This document shows, one piece after another, positions 18,812-28,111 of a DNA stretch of 62,500 nt (its first letter is position 1; every line of letters begins with the position of its first letter). Source of the stretch: Paenibacillus alvei DSM 29 (GTDB lineage: Bacteria > Bacillota > Bacilli > Paenibacillales > Paenibacillaceae); the NCBI RefSeq assembly GCF_000293805.1, contig NZ_AMBZ01000002.1, forward strand, positions 652,501 to 715,000, read 5' to 3'. The notes below the pieces were generated by a model. The model was given only the letters and a program-made list of their open reading frames with translations, made no database searches and was not told the origin of the DNA. A program made the translations under genes and the position numbers.

Positions 18812-18867
18812 GCGTACATTCATGTAATATCTACAATATAATATTCGGTTTTGAGCGAGGAGTTATC

Positions 18868-19698
18868 ATGAAAAAATTGAAGCGAAGCGCCCGTCTGGTC
18901 GAGATGACCCAATATCTGATGTCTAAGCCGCATACGCTCATACCGCTCACGACATTTGCAGAACGTTACGGAGCAGCCAAGTCTTCCATCAGTGAGGATT
19001 TGGCTATTATTAAAGAGGTGTTCGAGAGCGAAGGAACGGGGGATTTGCTGACACTTGCCGGTGCTGCTGGCGGGGTCAAATTTATCCCAAAATGCGCGCC
19101 TACTGTTGCACTTCCTGTAATTGAGTCTTTATGCACATCAATGGAGCATCCGGATCGGGTGCTGCCTGGGGGATATTTCTATATTACTGATATTTTGGGC
19201 CAACCAGCCCTTATGAATGACGTAGGGCGAATGTTCGCATCTGCCTTTGCAGATTGTGATATTGACGTCGTAATGACGGTTGAAACAAAAGGTATTCCAA
19301 TTGCCTATGCCACGGCAGCCCATTTAAACCTGCCTGTAGTGCTTGTACGACGAGATCATGTCGTTACTGAGGGATCAGCCGTCAGCATCAACTATGTATC
19401 GGGATCACAGAAGAGCATTCATACAATGACTCTTGCACGGCGTGCTTTGAAGGAGCGTTCGCGTGTATTGATCGTGGATGATTTCATGCGGGCTGGCGGT
19501 ACGGTGCATGGCATGATGGACTTACTGAAGGAATTCGATGCTACGGTAGCGGGTGTTGGGGTATTGGTAGAATCGGAAGATGTATCAAATGAAGAACGGC
19601 TGCTGACAGACTACGTGTCCCTTGTGCGTGTTGGGACTGTAGATGCGCGAACTCGCCAAATTATGGTGAAGCCGGGGAACTACTTCGATAAGGAATAA
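18868..19698 (+). CDS. purR: pur operon repressor PurR
   Basis: PurR represses purine synthesis and transport genes; PRPP binding relieves repression. The 276-residue protein has an N-terminal winged helix (residues 1-75) and a phosphoribosyltransferase-like domain with the PRPP motif VLIVDDFMRAGGT near 206. The frame is open from 18802, but ATG at 18868 after gcgaggag matches the family N-terminus MKKLKRSARLVEMTQYL. ridA follows, as in B. subtilis. Confidence 0.95.
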   Translation: MKKLKRSARLVEMTQYLMSKPHTLIPLTTFAERYGAAKSSISEDLAIIKEVFESEGTGDLLTLAGAAGGVKFIPKCAPTVALPVIESLCTSMEHPDRVLPGGYFYITDILGQPALMNDVGRMFASAFADCDIDVVMTVETKGIPIAYATAAHLNLPVVLVRRDHVVTEGSAVSINYVSGSQKSIHTMTLARRALKERSRVLIVDDFMRAGGTVHGMMDLLKEFDATVAGVGVLVESEDVSNEERLLTDYVSLVRVGTVDARTRQIMVKPGNYFDKE

Positions 19699-19735
19699 GC
19701 GATAGGGAACAACATTGATTTGGGAGGGTGTTCAT

Positions 19736-20119
19736 ATGTCTCATGGATTAGAAGCAATTGCAACGAATCAAGCGCCTGCGGCCATTGGCCCATACTCGCA
19801 AGCAATGAAGCTGGGCAATCTCTTGTTCACTTCGGGCCAAATTCCATTAACCGCACAAGGAGTACTTGTAGAGGGTGGAATTGAGGAACAGACCCACCAA
19901 GTGTTCTCCAACTTGAAGGCGGTACTTGCTGAAGCGGGTAGTTCTTTGGACAAGGTCATAAAGGCCACTGTGTTTATTAAGGACATGAACCAATTTGCAC
20001 AAATCAATGCAATCTATGAATCTTACTTCGGAAATCATAAGCCTGCACGATCTTGTGTAGAGGTAGCAAGGCTTCCGAAAGACGTACTTGTCGAAATTGA
20101 ACTGATCGCAGCGATATAA
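19736..20119 (+). CDS. ridA: RidA family enamine/imine deaminase (YabJ)
   Basis: RidA proteins hydrolyse reactive 2-aminoacrylate and related imines; the B. subtilis homologue YabJ is needed for full PurR function. The 127-residue protein contains [15 protein letters not shown], the conserved arginine in [11 protein letters not shown], and [10 protein letters not shown] at 19736 after tgggagggtg is chosen over an earlier in-frame TTG-like start at 19715. It is probably cotranscribed with purR. Confidence 0.95.
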   Translation: MSHGLEAIATNQAPAAIGPYSQAMKLGNLLFTSGQIPLTAQGVLVEGGIEEQTHQVFSNLKAVLAEAGSSLDKVIKATVFIKDMNQFAQINAIYESYFGNHKPARSCVEVARLPKDVLVEIELIAAI

Positions 20120-20189
20120 ATCGAAGCTTGTCGAATCAGCTAAAGATGGGAATAATTTTTTAAAAAAATAATATTCTTGGCAAAATTAA

Positions 20190-20218
20190 GAAGGATTTTT
20201 CATGCGCGTGTGGAATTA
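20190..20218 (+). promoter_or_regulatory. sigma-H promoter of spoVG
   Basis: GAAGGATTT (20190-20198), an 11-base spacer and GTGGAATTA (20210-20218) match the sigma-H consensus (RnAGGAwWW, RnnGAATww) completely. spoVG is the model sigma-H gene in B. subtilis. The A/T-rich stretch just upstream resembles the AbrB-binding region known there, and a single 0A-box core lies at 20129-20135. Confidence 0.85.
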
Positions 20219-20255
20219 TACACCAAGTCTCGATGGAAAAAGGTGGTGAACACAC

Positions 20256-20540
20256 GTGCAAATTACTGATGTAAGACTCCGCCGCGTCAACACAGAGGGG
20301 AGAATGAAGGCAATCGCGTCGATTACGATCGATAACGAGTTTGTCGTTCATGACATTCGTGTAATCGACGGCAACAATGGCATGTTTGTAGCGATGCCGA
20401 GCAAGCGGACTCCAGATGGCGAATTCCGCGACATTGCTCATCCAATTTCTTCGGCGACTCGTGAGAAGATTCAAGCTGCAGTATTGGCTGAATACGAGCG
20501 CGCTGCTACGGAAGAGGAAGTTATCGAAGAGGGCGCGTAG
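20256..20540 (+). CDS. spoVG: septation/regulatory protein SpoVG
   Basis: SpoVG is a small nucleic-acid-binding regulator that affects asymmetric septation and other processes. The 94-residue protein is a close family match ([52 protein letters not shown]). It starts with GTG after aaaggtggtg. A sigma-H promoter precedes it and a terminator follows, so it is a single-gene unit. Order ridA-spoVG-glmU is conserved in Bacilli. Confidence 0.96.
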   Translation: MQITDVRLRRVNTEGRMKAIASITIDNEFVVHDIRVIDGNNGMFVAMPSKRTPDGEFRDIAHPISSATREKIQAAVLAEYERAATEEEVIEEGA

Positions 20541-20571
20541 TTTTATGATTTTATAATTGGGGTTGCAAAGA

Positions 20572-20606
20572 AAGGGAGCCAATCATAGGGGCTCTCTTTT
20601 CTTTTT
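20572..20606 (+). terminator. spoVG terminator
   Basis: Arms aagggagcc and ggctctctt with a short loop and a pyrimidine/T-rich run. Confidence 0.8.
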
Positions 20607-20663
20607 CTCCATAATGAGATATATTCTTCTATGGAGTAAAGGTAGAGCAGGAGGTCGGACGCT

Positions 20664-22058
20664 TTGAAAAGAATGGCCATTGTGCTTGCTGCCGGACAAG
20701 GCAAACGCATGAAGTCAAAATTGTACAAGGTGCTTCATCCCGTATGCGGGAAACCAATGGTAGGGCATGTTCTTGACGCAGTCGAAAGTGTAGATTGCGA
20801 ACGCACTGTCGTTATTGTAGGACACGGAGCAGAAGCCGTACAGAAATTCCTGGGGGAGCGAGCTGAGTATGCCTTACAGGCTGAACAGCTTGGAACAGGA
20901 CATGCGGTTAAGCAAGCGAAGGCGCTTCTTGATGGTGAGGAAGGAACGACACTTGTCATTTGCGGCGATACACCGCTTGTGACACCAGAAACGTTGGCAC
21001 AGTTGATGGAACTGCACAACCGCGCTCAGGCGTCAGCGACGATTTTGACGGCTGAACTGAATGATCCAACAGGATATGGTAGAGTCATTCGCGCAGAAGA
21101 CGGTTCGGTCTTGAAAATTGTCGAACAAAAGGATTGTACGCCCGAGGAACAGCTCGTTAAGGAAATCAATACGGGCACGTATTGCTTCGATAATCGGAAG
21201 CTGTTCGCGGCGCTGGAGCAAATCAGAAATGATAATGCCCAGCAGGAGTATTATTTAACTGACGTAATCGGCATCATGAAGACACAAGGGGATATCGTGC
21301 AAGCATATTGCACGCCCGATATCAGTGAAGCGATCGGGGTAAATGATCGTATGGTGCTGTCGGAGGCGGAACGCTTCATGCGGGAACGCATCAACAAGCG
21401 TCATATGCTGAATGGTGTAACGATTATTGACCCTGCCAATACGTATATTGAATCCGGTGTTATCATCGGTTCAGATACGGTTATTGAACCTGGGACAAGC
21501 TTACGTGGGACAACGACAATCGGCAGCGAGTGTGTTATTGGGCCAAACAGCGAGATTGTCGATTCTACAATCGGGAATGGCGTTCATATTAAGCAATCTG
21601 TGTTGTCCGAAGCTTTTGTAGGCGATGAGAGCACAGTAGGGCCGTTCGCTTATTTGCGTCCAGGCGCTCGTCTTGGTAAGCAGGTGAAAGTTGGCGACTT
21701 TGTTGAAATTAAAAATGCGTCGCTCGATGATCATACAAAGGTTTCGCATCTCAGTTATATTGGCGATGCTGAAGTGGGTAAGAATGTAAATATTGGATGC
21801 GGTGCGATTACGGTCAATTATGATGGGTTTAATAAGTCGGTTACCCAGATTGGAGACGATGCGTTCATTGGCAGCAATGTCAACTTGATTGCACCTGTCA
21901 AAGTAGGTAATGGCGCTTATGTAGTTGCCGGATCAACCATTACGCATCCTGTGCCAGATAACGACTTGGCTATCGCTCGAGAACGTCAAGTGAACAAGCC
22001 GGGGTACGCGGAGAAGATTCGCAACCGCGCAAAAGCAAAAAAAGAACGAGAAAAGTGA
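20664..22058 (+). CDS. glmU: bifunctional GlcNAc-1-phosphate uridyltransferase / GlcN-1-P acetyltransferase
   Basis: GlmU makes UDP-GlcNAc for peptidoglycan. In 464 residues it has the N-terminal nucleotidyltransferase (LAAGQGKRMKSKL near residue 8, GTGHAV near 75) and a C-terminal left-handed beta-helix of hexapeptide repeats from about 255, with HLSYIGDAEVG and NYDGFNK catalytic text. The start is TTG at 20664 after gcaggaggt; an ATG three codons later is possible. prs follows about 150 bases downstream, as in B. subtilis. Confidence 0.97.
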   Translation: MKRMAIVLAAGQGKRMKSKLYKVLHPVCGKPMVGHVLDAVESVDCERTVVIVGHGAEAVQKFLGERAEYALQAEQLGTGHAVKQAKALLDGEEGTTLVICGDTPLVTPETLAQLMELHNRAQASATILTAELNDPTGYGRVIRAEDGSVLKIVEQKDCTPEEQLVKEINTGTYCFDNRKLFAALEQIRNDNAQQEYYLTDVIGIMKTQGDIVQAYCTPDISEAIGVNDRMVLSEAERFMRERINKRHMLNGVTIIDPANTYIESGVIIGSDTVIEPGTSLRGTTTIGSECVIGPNSEIVDSTIGNGVHIKQSVLSEAFVGDESTVGPFAYLRPGARLGKQVKVGDFVEIKNASLDDHTKVSHLSYIGDAEVGKNVNIGCGAITVNYDGFNKSVTQIGDDAFIGSNVNLIAPVKVGNGAYVVAGSTITHPVPDNDLAIARERQVNKPGYAEKIRNRAKAKKEREK

Positions 22059-22209
22059 TCGATAAGGTTGCACTTTTCATTCAATATCGTTTAGCATGGT
22101 ATTGAGAGCCTTTTTAGTTGAGACCATGTAGGGATAGACTAAGCAGCACCATTAACGGACAGTATAAAACAACGATGAACAAGAACCGGCACGGAGGGTT
22201 TTTAATATC

Positions 22210-23163
22210 ATGACGTATTGTGATTCCAAGTTGAAAATTTTCACTTGCAACTCCAATCCTAATTTAGCGAACAAGATTGCAGAATACATCGGGATTCCGA
22301 TGGGAGATGCAGAAACGAAGAGCTTTAGTGATGGTGAGATTCAAGTTAAATTGTCTGAAAGTGTACGCGGTTGTGACGTTTATGTCGTTCAATCGACGTG
22401 TGATCCAGTCAATGACAACTTGATGGAGTTGCTGGTAATGGTGGACGCATTGAAGCGTGCATCGGCAAAGAGCATTAATGTAGTTATTCCTTACTATGGC
22501 TACGCTCGTCAAGACCGTAAGGCGCGTTCGCGCGATCCAATTACGGCGAAGCTTGTAGCGAACCTGATCGAAACAGCAGGGGCTCATCGTGTGATTACGA
22601 TGGACTTGCATGCCACGCAAATTCAAGGCTTCTTTGATATTCCTGTGGATCATATGCTGGGTGTTCCGATTTTGGCTCAATATTTCCGCTCCAAACAGCT
22701 CGAAAACGTTGTTGTCGTTTCGCCTGACCACGGCGGTGTAGTTCGTGCACGCAAATTGGCTGACTTCCTGAATGCGCCGCTTGCCATTATCGATAAACGC
22801 CGTCCAGAGCCAAACGTTAGTGAAGTTATGAATATTATCGGGGATATTAAAGGCAAGACAGCGATCATCATCGATGACATTATCGATACAGCGGGTACAA
22901 TCGTGCTTGGTGCGAACGCATTGGTTGAAGCAGGAGTAAAGGAAGTATATGCATGCTGCACGCATCCAGTATTGTCCGGACCTGCGATGGATCGATTGGA
23001 GAAATCGCCATTTAAAGAAGTTGTCGTAACGGATACGATTCCGATTACTCACGAAAACCCATCTAGCAAGTTACACGTGCTGTCGGTTGCACCGTTAATG
23101 GGTGAGGCGATTATTCGTGTTCACGAAGAATTGTCCATCAGTAAATTGTTTGAGATTGAATAA
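22210..23163 (+). CDS. prs: ribose-phosphate pyrophosphokinase
   Basis: Prs makes PRPP from ribose-5-phosphate and ATP, feeding purine, pyrimidine, His, Trp and NAD synthesis and the PurR signal in this same region. The 317-residue protein contains [42 protein letters not shown] and the PRPP loop [11 protein letters not shown] near residue 220. The ATG follows cacggaggg. The ctc (rplY-like) gene that follows prs in B. subtilis is absent. Confidence 0.97.
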   Translation: MTYCDSKLKIFTCNSNPNLANKIAEYIGIPMGDAETKSFSDGEIQVKLSESVRGCDVYVVQSTCDPVNDNLMELLVMVDALKRASAKSINVVIPYYGYARQDRKARSRDPITAKLVANLIETAGAHRVITMDLHATQIQGFFDIPVDHMLGVPILAQYFRSKQLENVVVVSPDHGGVVRARKLADFLNAPLAIIDKRRPEPNVSEVMNIIGDIKGKTAIIIDDIIDTAGTIVLGANALVEAGVKEVYACCTHPVLSGPAMDRLEKSPFKEVVVTDTIPITHENPSSKLHVLSVAPLMGEAIIRVHEELSISKLFEIE

Positions 23164-23198
23164 AGCATTGGTCATATGACCTTAGCTGCACATTACGG

Positions 23199-23240
23199 AA
23201 GGGTTACGTCTTCGGTCTTCGCCGAAGAAGTAACCCTTAT
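23199..23240 (+). terminator. strong hairpin after prs
   Basis: aagggttac pairs with gtaaccctt and an inner cttcgg/ccgaag stem extends it. No T run follows, so it may stabilise or end the prs transcript. Confidence 0.55.
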
Positions 23241-23344
23241 CGGCATTTGAAGTGCGACTATTGCACTACATTTAATGTGAGTTCGCGCATCATTTGCAGC
23301 TTTGTTCGTCTGGATCAGGATGTAATAGGAAGGATGTATCGCTC

Positions 23345-23905
23345 TTGAAGTGGATTGTAGGATTAGGTAACCCAGGAACCGAATATGCCGCAACCCGCCA
23401 CAATATCGGCTTTATGGCAATTGACTCTCTTGCGGATCGCTTCGGCATTCAAGTACGTGAGAGCAAATGTAAGGCGTTAATCGGAGAGGGACGCGTTGGA
23501 ACAGAGAAGATCGTCCTTATCAAGCCCATGACGTATATGAATCTGTCTGGAGAGGCTGTTCGCGCATATATGGATTACTATAAGGCGGATATTGAGGATT
23601 TTATCGTTCTATATGATGATATGGATACAGAGCTTGGGAAGATACGCTTGCGCTATCAAGGAAGTGCGGGCGGACACAACGGAATTAAGTCGCTCATTCA
23701 GCATCTAGGAACACAATCTTTCAATCGAATTCGGATGGGGATTTCCCGTCCAGAACCTGGTCGTTCTATTGTAGATTACGTGTTGTCCACGTTTCCAAAA
23801 GCGGGTGCGGATGACTTGAGGCAGACAATCGAGCGTACTTGCGACGCTGTCGAATTCTCGCTTAAGCATTCGTTCGAACAAACGATGGCGAAATACAACG
23901 GATAA
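23345..23905 (+). CDS. pth: peptidyl-tRNA hydrolase
   Basis: Pth frees tRNA from peptidyl-tRNAs released by ribosomes. The 186-residue protein has WIVGLGNPGTEYAATRHNIGF with the catalytic His, KPMTYMNLSGEAV, LYDDMDTELGKIRLR, and GSAGGHNGIKSL. The frame is open from 23294, but TTG at 23345 after aggaaggatg gives the family N-terminus. Confidence 0.96.
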   Translation: MKWIVGLGNPGTEYAATRHNIGFMAIDSLADRFGIQVRESKCKALIGEGRVGTEKIVLIKPMTYMNLSGEAVRAYMDYYKADIEDFIVLYDDMDTELGKIRLRYQGSAGGHNGIKSLIQHLGTQSFNRIRMGISRPEPGRSIVDYVLSTFPKAGADDLRQTIERTCDAVEFSLKHSFEQTMAKYNG

Positions 23906-23945
23906 AATGAATTGATCGAAAAATATCGGTTTTCAGCACCAAGAA

Positions 23946-24087
23946 GGTTGCGGGAACCCGAAGTACAGCTTTCGTAGCGAGTTTTGCTTTGTAAAACTTG
24001 TAAGGAGAAACGGAGTGTAGTTGGGACTACATGAATAGCTGAAATGTTTCTGCAGGGAACATACTGTCGGAAGCATACGCTGTTCGA
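23946..24087. other. array of five small hairpins between pth and fin
   Basis: In the 307-base gap between pth and fin, five short inverted repeats follow each other at 22-36-base steps: ggtt/aacc at 23946-23958, agtttt/aaaact at 23980-23998, tgtagt/actaca at 24016-24031, tgtttc/ggaaca at 24045-24061, and tcgga/ttcga at 24067-24087. No reading frame explains them. It could be a structured RNA, a repetitive extragenic element, or a leader of the fin-mfd unit. Confidence 0.5.
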
Positions 24088-24150
24088 GGGTGAGTATAAG
24101 ATTCGCTGTCGAATTACATTCTGAGAAACTTCGTGATCAAAACCGATATG

Positions 24151-24180
24151 GGCTAATGTGCCTTTCTTTTGGACATACTG
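24151..24180 (+). promoter_or_regulatory. possible sigma-F/sigma-G promoter of fin
   Basis: GGACATACTG (24171-24180) matches the -10 consensus GGnnAnAnTR; ggcta (24151-24155), 15 bases upstream, is a poor -35. The position about 30 bases before the fin start and the known sigma-F control of fin make it plausible. Confidence 0.4.
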
Positions 24181-24212
24181 AACGGTATAATCCATTAGTG
24201 GGAGGCATATAC

Positions 24213-24443
24213 ATGTCTGTGAACTATGTGTGCAAACATTGTCATACGATGATTGGGCGTATCGACGGGAATGGGATAGATGAGGAACGTCTCGGTTTTC
24301 ACCTACTTACCCCAGACGAGCGCCAACAATATATTGTTGTTCATTCCAATGGAGACGTAACAGTTCGGATGACGTGTGAATATTGCACAGAAGCGATTCA
24401 GATGCACCCCGAATTATCTTTGCTTTCCTCACCCTTGCAATGA
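24213..24443 (+). CDS. fin: anti-sigma-F factor Fin (YabK)
   Basis: Fin helps shut off sigma-F when sigma-G takes over in the forespore. The 76-residue zinc protein has the CxxC pairs CKHC near residue 7 and CEYC near residue 58, plus LGFHLLTPDERQQYI and NGDVTVRMTCEYC. The frame is open from 24090, but ATG at 24213 after gtgggaggc gives the B. subtilis length of 76. It lies between pth and mfd, as in Bacillus. Confidence 0.93.
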   Translation: MSVNYVCKHCHTMIGRIDGNGIDEERLGFHLLTPDERQQYIVVHSNGDVTVRMTCEYCTEAIQMHPELSLLSSPLQ

Positions 24444-24473
24444 GGGTAGAAGAGACAATGATAGGTTAGCGTC

Positions 24474-24503
24474 AGCCTTGGCTTGTCAGCCGAGGCTTAT
24501 TTT
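24474..24503 (+). terminator. fin terminator
   Basis: Arms agccttggct and agccgaggct (one wobble) with a four-base loop and tatttt. Confidence 0.75.
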
Positions 24504-24580
24504 GGATGATTTTAGAGCATATAACCTTACTAGCTATACCATGTAATATTTATTGTGGGTGAGAAAGAGGTGCCTATCTT

Positions 24581-27500
24581 TTGTTGAATGCACTCATGCA
24601 AGCTTTATCAGAAGAGCGTGATATCGAATCGATTGCTGCAGGCGTCCGCGCAGGAATGAAGGAGCAATTAGTATCCGGCTTGTCGGGTTCAGCTCGGCAG
24701 GTAATGATGGCCGCGCTTCAGCAGCAGCTGGATCGCCCAGTGCTCGTCGTCACACACAACATGTTCTCTGCACAAAAAGTAGCTGATGACCTGCAAGAAT
24801 GCTTGTCTCCTGACCAAGTGCTATTATATCCAGCCAATGAGTTGGTTGCTGCAGAGGCAGCGATATCAAGCCCAGAAGTGATAGCACAGCGCATCGAGGT
24901 GCTCACCCGGTGCGCACGTGGATTCCGTGGGATCGTTGTAACGCCGTATGCAGGATTACGGCGTTATTTGCCTGCTTGCGAGATGATGGCTGAGGCAGGA
25001 ATAACCTTATCGTTAGGTGACGATCTTCCGTTGAATACATTTTTGGCAGAAATGGTTGCGTGTGGTTATGAGCGTACAGAACGAGTAGAAGCCAAGGGCG
25101 AGATGAGTGTTCGTGGGGGTATTGTCGATATATATCCGATTACAGCTTCATATCCATATCGAATTGAATGGTTCGATGATGAAATTGACTCGATTCGTTC
25201 GTTCGATACGCAGGATCAACGTTCCATTGAAAAGCTGAAGCAACTGACGATATTGCCATGCAAGGATTTAATTGCCGATGAGACACGCTTCGCCGCTGCG
25301 GCTGAGGCGACTTTTGCACGCCTAGAGGAGCAACTCGGCAAAATGACCGATCGCCAAGTAAAAGAAAAGCTTGAGCGAGAAATCGGTCATGATATCGAAC
25401 GAATGAGAGGTTCTGTCTATTTCACGGAGCTCTATAAATATGTGGCGCTACTCTATCCGGAGAAGCATACCTTATATAATTATATGCCAAAGGATACGCT
25501 GCTTGTCGTAGATGAGCCTGCTAGAGTAATGGAAACAGCCAAACAGCTTGAACGGGACGAGTTAGAGTGGAGCACACATCTGCTTTCTAATGGTAAAACC
25601 CTGCCTTCTCTGCCACTGGGGGTATCTTCTGATGTAGCAATGGGCAAGCGTCCGTTCCAAACGGTTTTCATGGCATTGTTCCTGCGCCAGGTTCCACACA
25701 CGCAGCCGCAAAACATCGTGAACGTCATGTGCCGCTCGATGCAAAATTTCCATGGGCAAATGAATGTATTGAAGGCAGAAATGGAACGGTGGAAAAAGAC
25801 TGGTGCCAACGTCATTATGCTGGCTAATGGAGATGAGCGTATTGAACGCATGCGTCGCGTGCTGCAAGATTACGACATTCCAGAGCCTACGATCCTAAAG
25901 GGTAACCTGCAGACTGGATTCGAGCTTCCATCGATCCACTTAGTAGTCATTACCGAAGGTGAGATGTTCTCCGGCAAGCAGCGGAAGACGCGCCGTACGG
26001 AATTGAGTGCAAAAGTTGACAATGCAGAACGGATTCGCAGCTACACTGAATTGAAGGTGGGCGATTATGTCGTTCATCAGAATCACGGTATCGGCAAATA
26101 TATTGGGATCGGAACGTTGGAGATTAACGGCATCCATAAGGACTACTTGCATATTTTATATGCAGGCGGGGATAAACTATCTGTTCCGGTTGATCAGTTG
26201 CATCTCATTCAGCGTTATGTAAGCTCTGAAGAAAAAGAGCCGAAAATTTATAAGCTTGGTGGAACCGAGTGGACGAAGGTTAAAAATAAAGTTCGTTCAT
26301 CCGTGAAGGACATTGCGGATGACTTGATTAAGCTGTATGCAGCAAGACAAGCATCTAGCGGTTATGCTTTTGAAAAGGATACGCCAGAGCAGCGAGAGTT
26401 TGAAGATATGTTCCCTTATGATGAAACGCGGGATCAACTGCGTGCCATCGAGGAGATTAAGCAGGACATGGAGAAGCCAAGTCCGATGGATCGTCTGTTG
26501 TGTGGTGATGTTGGCTACGGCAAAACAGAGGTCGCTGTCCGCGCCGCTTTCAAAGCAGCTATTGAGGGCAAGCAGGTAGCGATACTTGTACCAACGACGA
26601 TATTGGCGCAGCAGCACTATGAGACATTCCGCGAACGGTTTGCAGATTATCCTTTTAATATCCAAGTGCTCAGCCGATTCCGCTCACGTAAAGAGCAAAA
26701 CGAATCAATGAAGGGGCTGAAATCGGGCGTTGTCGACATCATTATCGGAACTCACCGCCTGCTCTCTCAGGATGTTGTTTTCAAAGATTTAGGCTTGCTG
26801 ATTGTCGATGAAGAGCAGCGCTTCGGTGTAACGCATAAAGAGAAGCTAAAGAAGCTGAAAATGAATGTTGATGTACTGACGTTAACAGCAACACCTATTC
26901 CTCGAACCTTGCATATGTCCATGCTCGGTGTTCGAGATTTGTCGGTAATTGAAACACCGCCGGAGAATCGCTTCCCAGTGCAGACTTACGTGTTGGAGTA
27001 CAGTGACAATCTGGTGCGTGAGGCGATAGAGCGAGAACTGGCAAGGGGAGGCCAGGTGTACTTCCTGTTCAACCGTGTTCAAGGAATTCATCAGATGGCC
27101 GATCATATTAAGATGCTTGTACCTGATGCCCGCGTAACGGTGAGTCATGGTCAAATGTCTGAGACAGAGCTGGAGAAGACGATTCTTGACTTCTTGGATG
27201 GGGAATATGATGTCCTTGTAAGCACCAGCATTATTGAGACAGGAGTAGATATACCGAACGTGAACACGCTTATTGTGCATGATGCGGACAAGATGGGTCT
27301 GTCACAGTTGTATCAACTGCGTGGGCGAGTTGGCCGTTCGAACCGGATCGCTTATGCTTATTTCACTTATCAGCGCGATAAGGTATTGAATGAAGTGGCT
27401 GAGAAGCGTCTTCAGGCGATCAAGGAATTTACCGAGCTTGGTTCCGGCTTCAAAATTGCAATGCGTGATTTATCTATTCGAGGAGCCGGTAATCTGTTGG

Positions 27501-28111
27501 GTGCAGAGCAGCATGGATTTATTGCGTCAGTTGGATTCGATCTGTATTCGCAGATGCTGGCGGATGAAGTGAACAAACGTAAAGCGGAGATCGATGGAGT
27601 TGCCATCGAGGATCAGCAAGAACTGACAACACTTATCGACCTGAACGTGGACGCGTATTTGCCGCCGAATTATATTTATGATAGTATTCAGAAGATTGAG
27701 ATTTACAAAAAGGTAGCGGGACTTGCTACATTGGATGAAGTCGAAGAATTGCGGGACGAACTCATCGACCGCTTCGGTGAACCACCACTTGCTGTCCTCC
27801 AATTGCTTGCCGTCGCTAGGCTGAAGCTTTATGCGAAGCAGTATGGATGGGAATCGATTGTACAGCGTGGAGATATGGTCACGATCAAGGTCCATTCTTC
27901 GGCGGAGCCGTGGTTAGACCGCAAGAAGATGGCTGCTGTTGCTTCTAAGCTCGATCGACGCATCAGTGTCGATCAGGAGGCTTCCGGTGCAGTGAAGTTT
28001 AATGCACGTGGTGTCGATGCTCTGCAGCTATTAATGATATTGGAACAATTCATGCAGGAAGCTAAAGGTGCCATCAAATCGAAGGGAGAATTGCAGAATG
28101 TTGCAAAATAA
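24581..28111 (+). CDS. mfd: transcription-repair coupling factor Mfd
   Basis: Mfd displaces RNA polymerase stalled at DNA lesions and recruits UvrA. The 1176-residue protein has the UvrB-homologous N-terminal module (about 1-300), the RNA-polymerase-interaction domain (about 490-560, GDYVVHQNHGIGKY), the RecG-like translocase with Walker A GDVGYGKTEVA near 645, the DEEQ box, TATPIPRTL, and QLRGRVGR, and a C-terminal TRCF domain. It starts at TTG after aaagaggtg. The prsA start lies inside its last codons. Confidence 0.97.
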   Translation: MLNALMQALSEERDIESIAAGVRAGMKEQLVSGLSGSARQVMMAALQQQLDRPVLVVTHNMFSAQKVADDLQECLSPDQVLLYPANELVAAEAAISSPEVIAQRIEVLTRCARGFRGIVVTPYAGLRRYLPACEMMAEAGITLSLGDDLPLNTFLAEMVACGYERTERVEAKGEMSVRGGIVDIYPITASYPYRIEWFDDEIDSIRSFDTQDQRSIEKLKQLTILPCKDLIADETRFAAAAEATFARLEEQLGKMTDRQVKEKLEREIGHDIERMRGSVYFTELYKYVALLYPEKHTLYNYMPKDTLLVVDEPARVMETAKQLERDELEWSTHLLSNGKTLPSLPLGVSSDVAMGKRPFQTVFMALFLRQVPHTQPQNIVNVMCRSMQNFHGQMNVLKAEMERWKKTGANVIMLANGDERIERMRRVLQDYDIPEPTILKGNLQTGFELPSIHLVVITEGEMFSGKQRKTRRTELSAKVDNAERIRSYTELKVGDYVVHQNHGIGKYIGIGTLEINGIHKDYLHILYAGGDKLSVPVDQLHLIQRYVSSEEKEPKIYKLGGTEWTKVKNKVRSSVKDIADDLIKLYAARQASSGYAFEKDTPEQREFEDMFPYDETRDQLRAIEEIKQDMEKPSPMDRLLCGDVGYGKTEVAVRAAFKAAIEGKQVAILVPTTILAQQHYETFRERFADYPFNIQVLSRFRSRKEQNESMKGLKSGVVDIIIGTHRLLSQDVVFKDLGLLIVDEEQRFGVTHKEKLKKLKMNVDVLTLTATPIPRTLHMSMLGVRDLSVIETPPENRFPVQTYVLEYSDNLVREAIERELARGGQVYFLFNRVQGIHQMADHIKMLVPDARVTVSHGQMSETELEKTILDFLDGEYDVLVSTSIIETGVDIPNVNTLIVHDADKMGLSQLYQLRGRVGRSNRIAYAYFTYQRDKVLNEVAEKRLQAIKEFTELGSGFKIAMRDLSIRGAGNLLGAEQHGFIASVGFDLYSQMLADEVNKRKAEIDGVAIEDQQELTTLIDLNVDAYLPPNYIYDSIQKIEIYKKVAGLATLDEVEELRDELIDRFGEPPLAVLQLLAVARLKLYAKQYGWESIVQRGDMVTIKVHSSAEPWLDRKKMAAVASKLDRRISVDQEASGAVKFNARGVDALQLLMILEQFMQEAKGAIKSKGELQNVAK

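Noticed and set aside
20129..20135. single Spo0A-box core upstream of spoVG
   Set aside because: One seven-base match is expected by chance several times in the window, and it lies over 50 bases from the sigma-H promoter.
22264..23052. 262-codon minus-strand frame opposite prs
   Set aside because: prs is highly conserved on the plus strand; the antisense product matches no family I know and lacks a ribosome site.
24117..24123. single Spo0A-box core upstream of fin
   Set aside because: Isolated and not positioned on a promoter; chance is sufficient.
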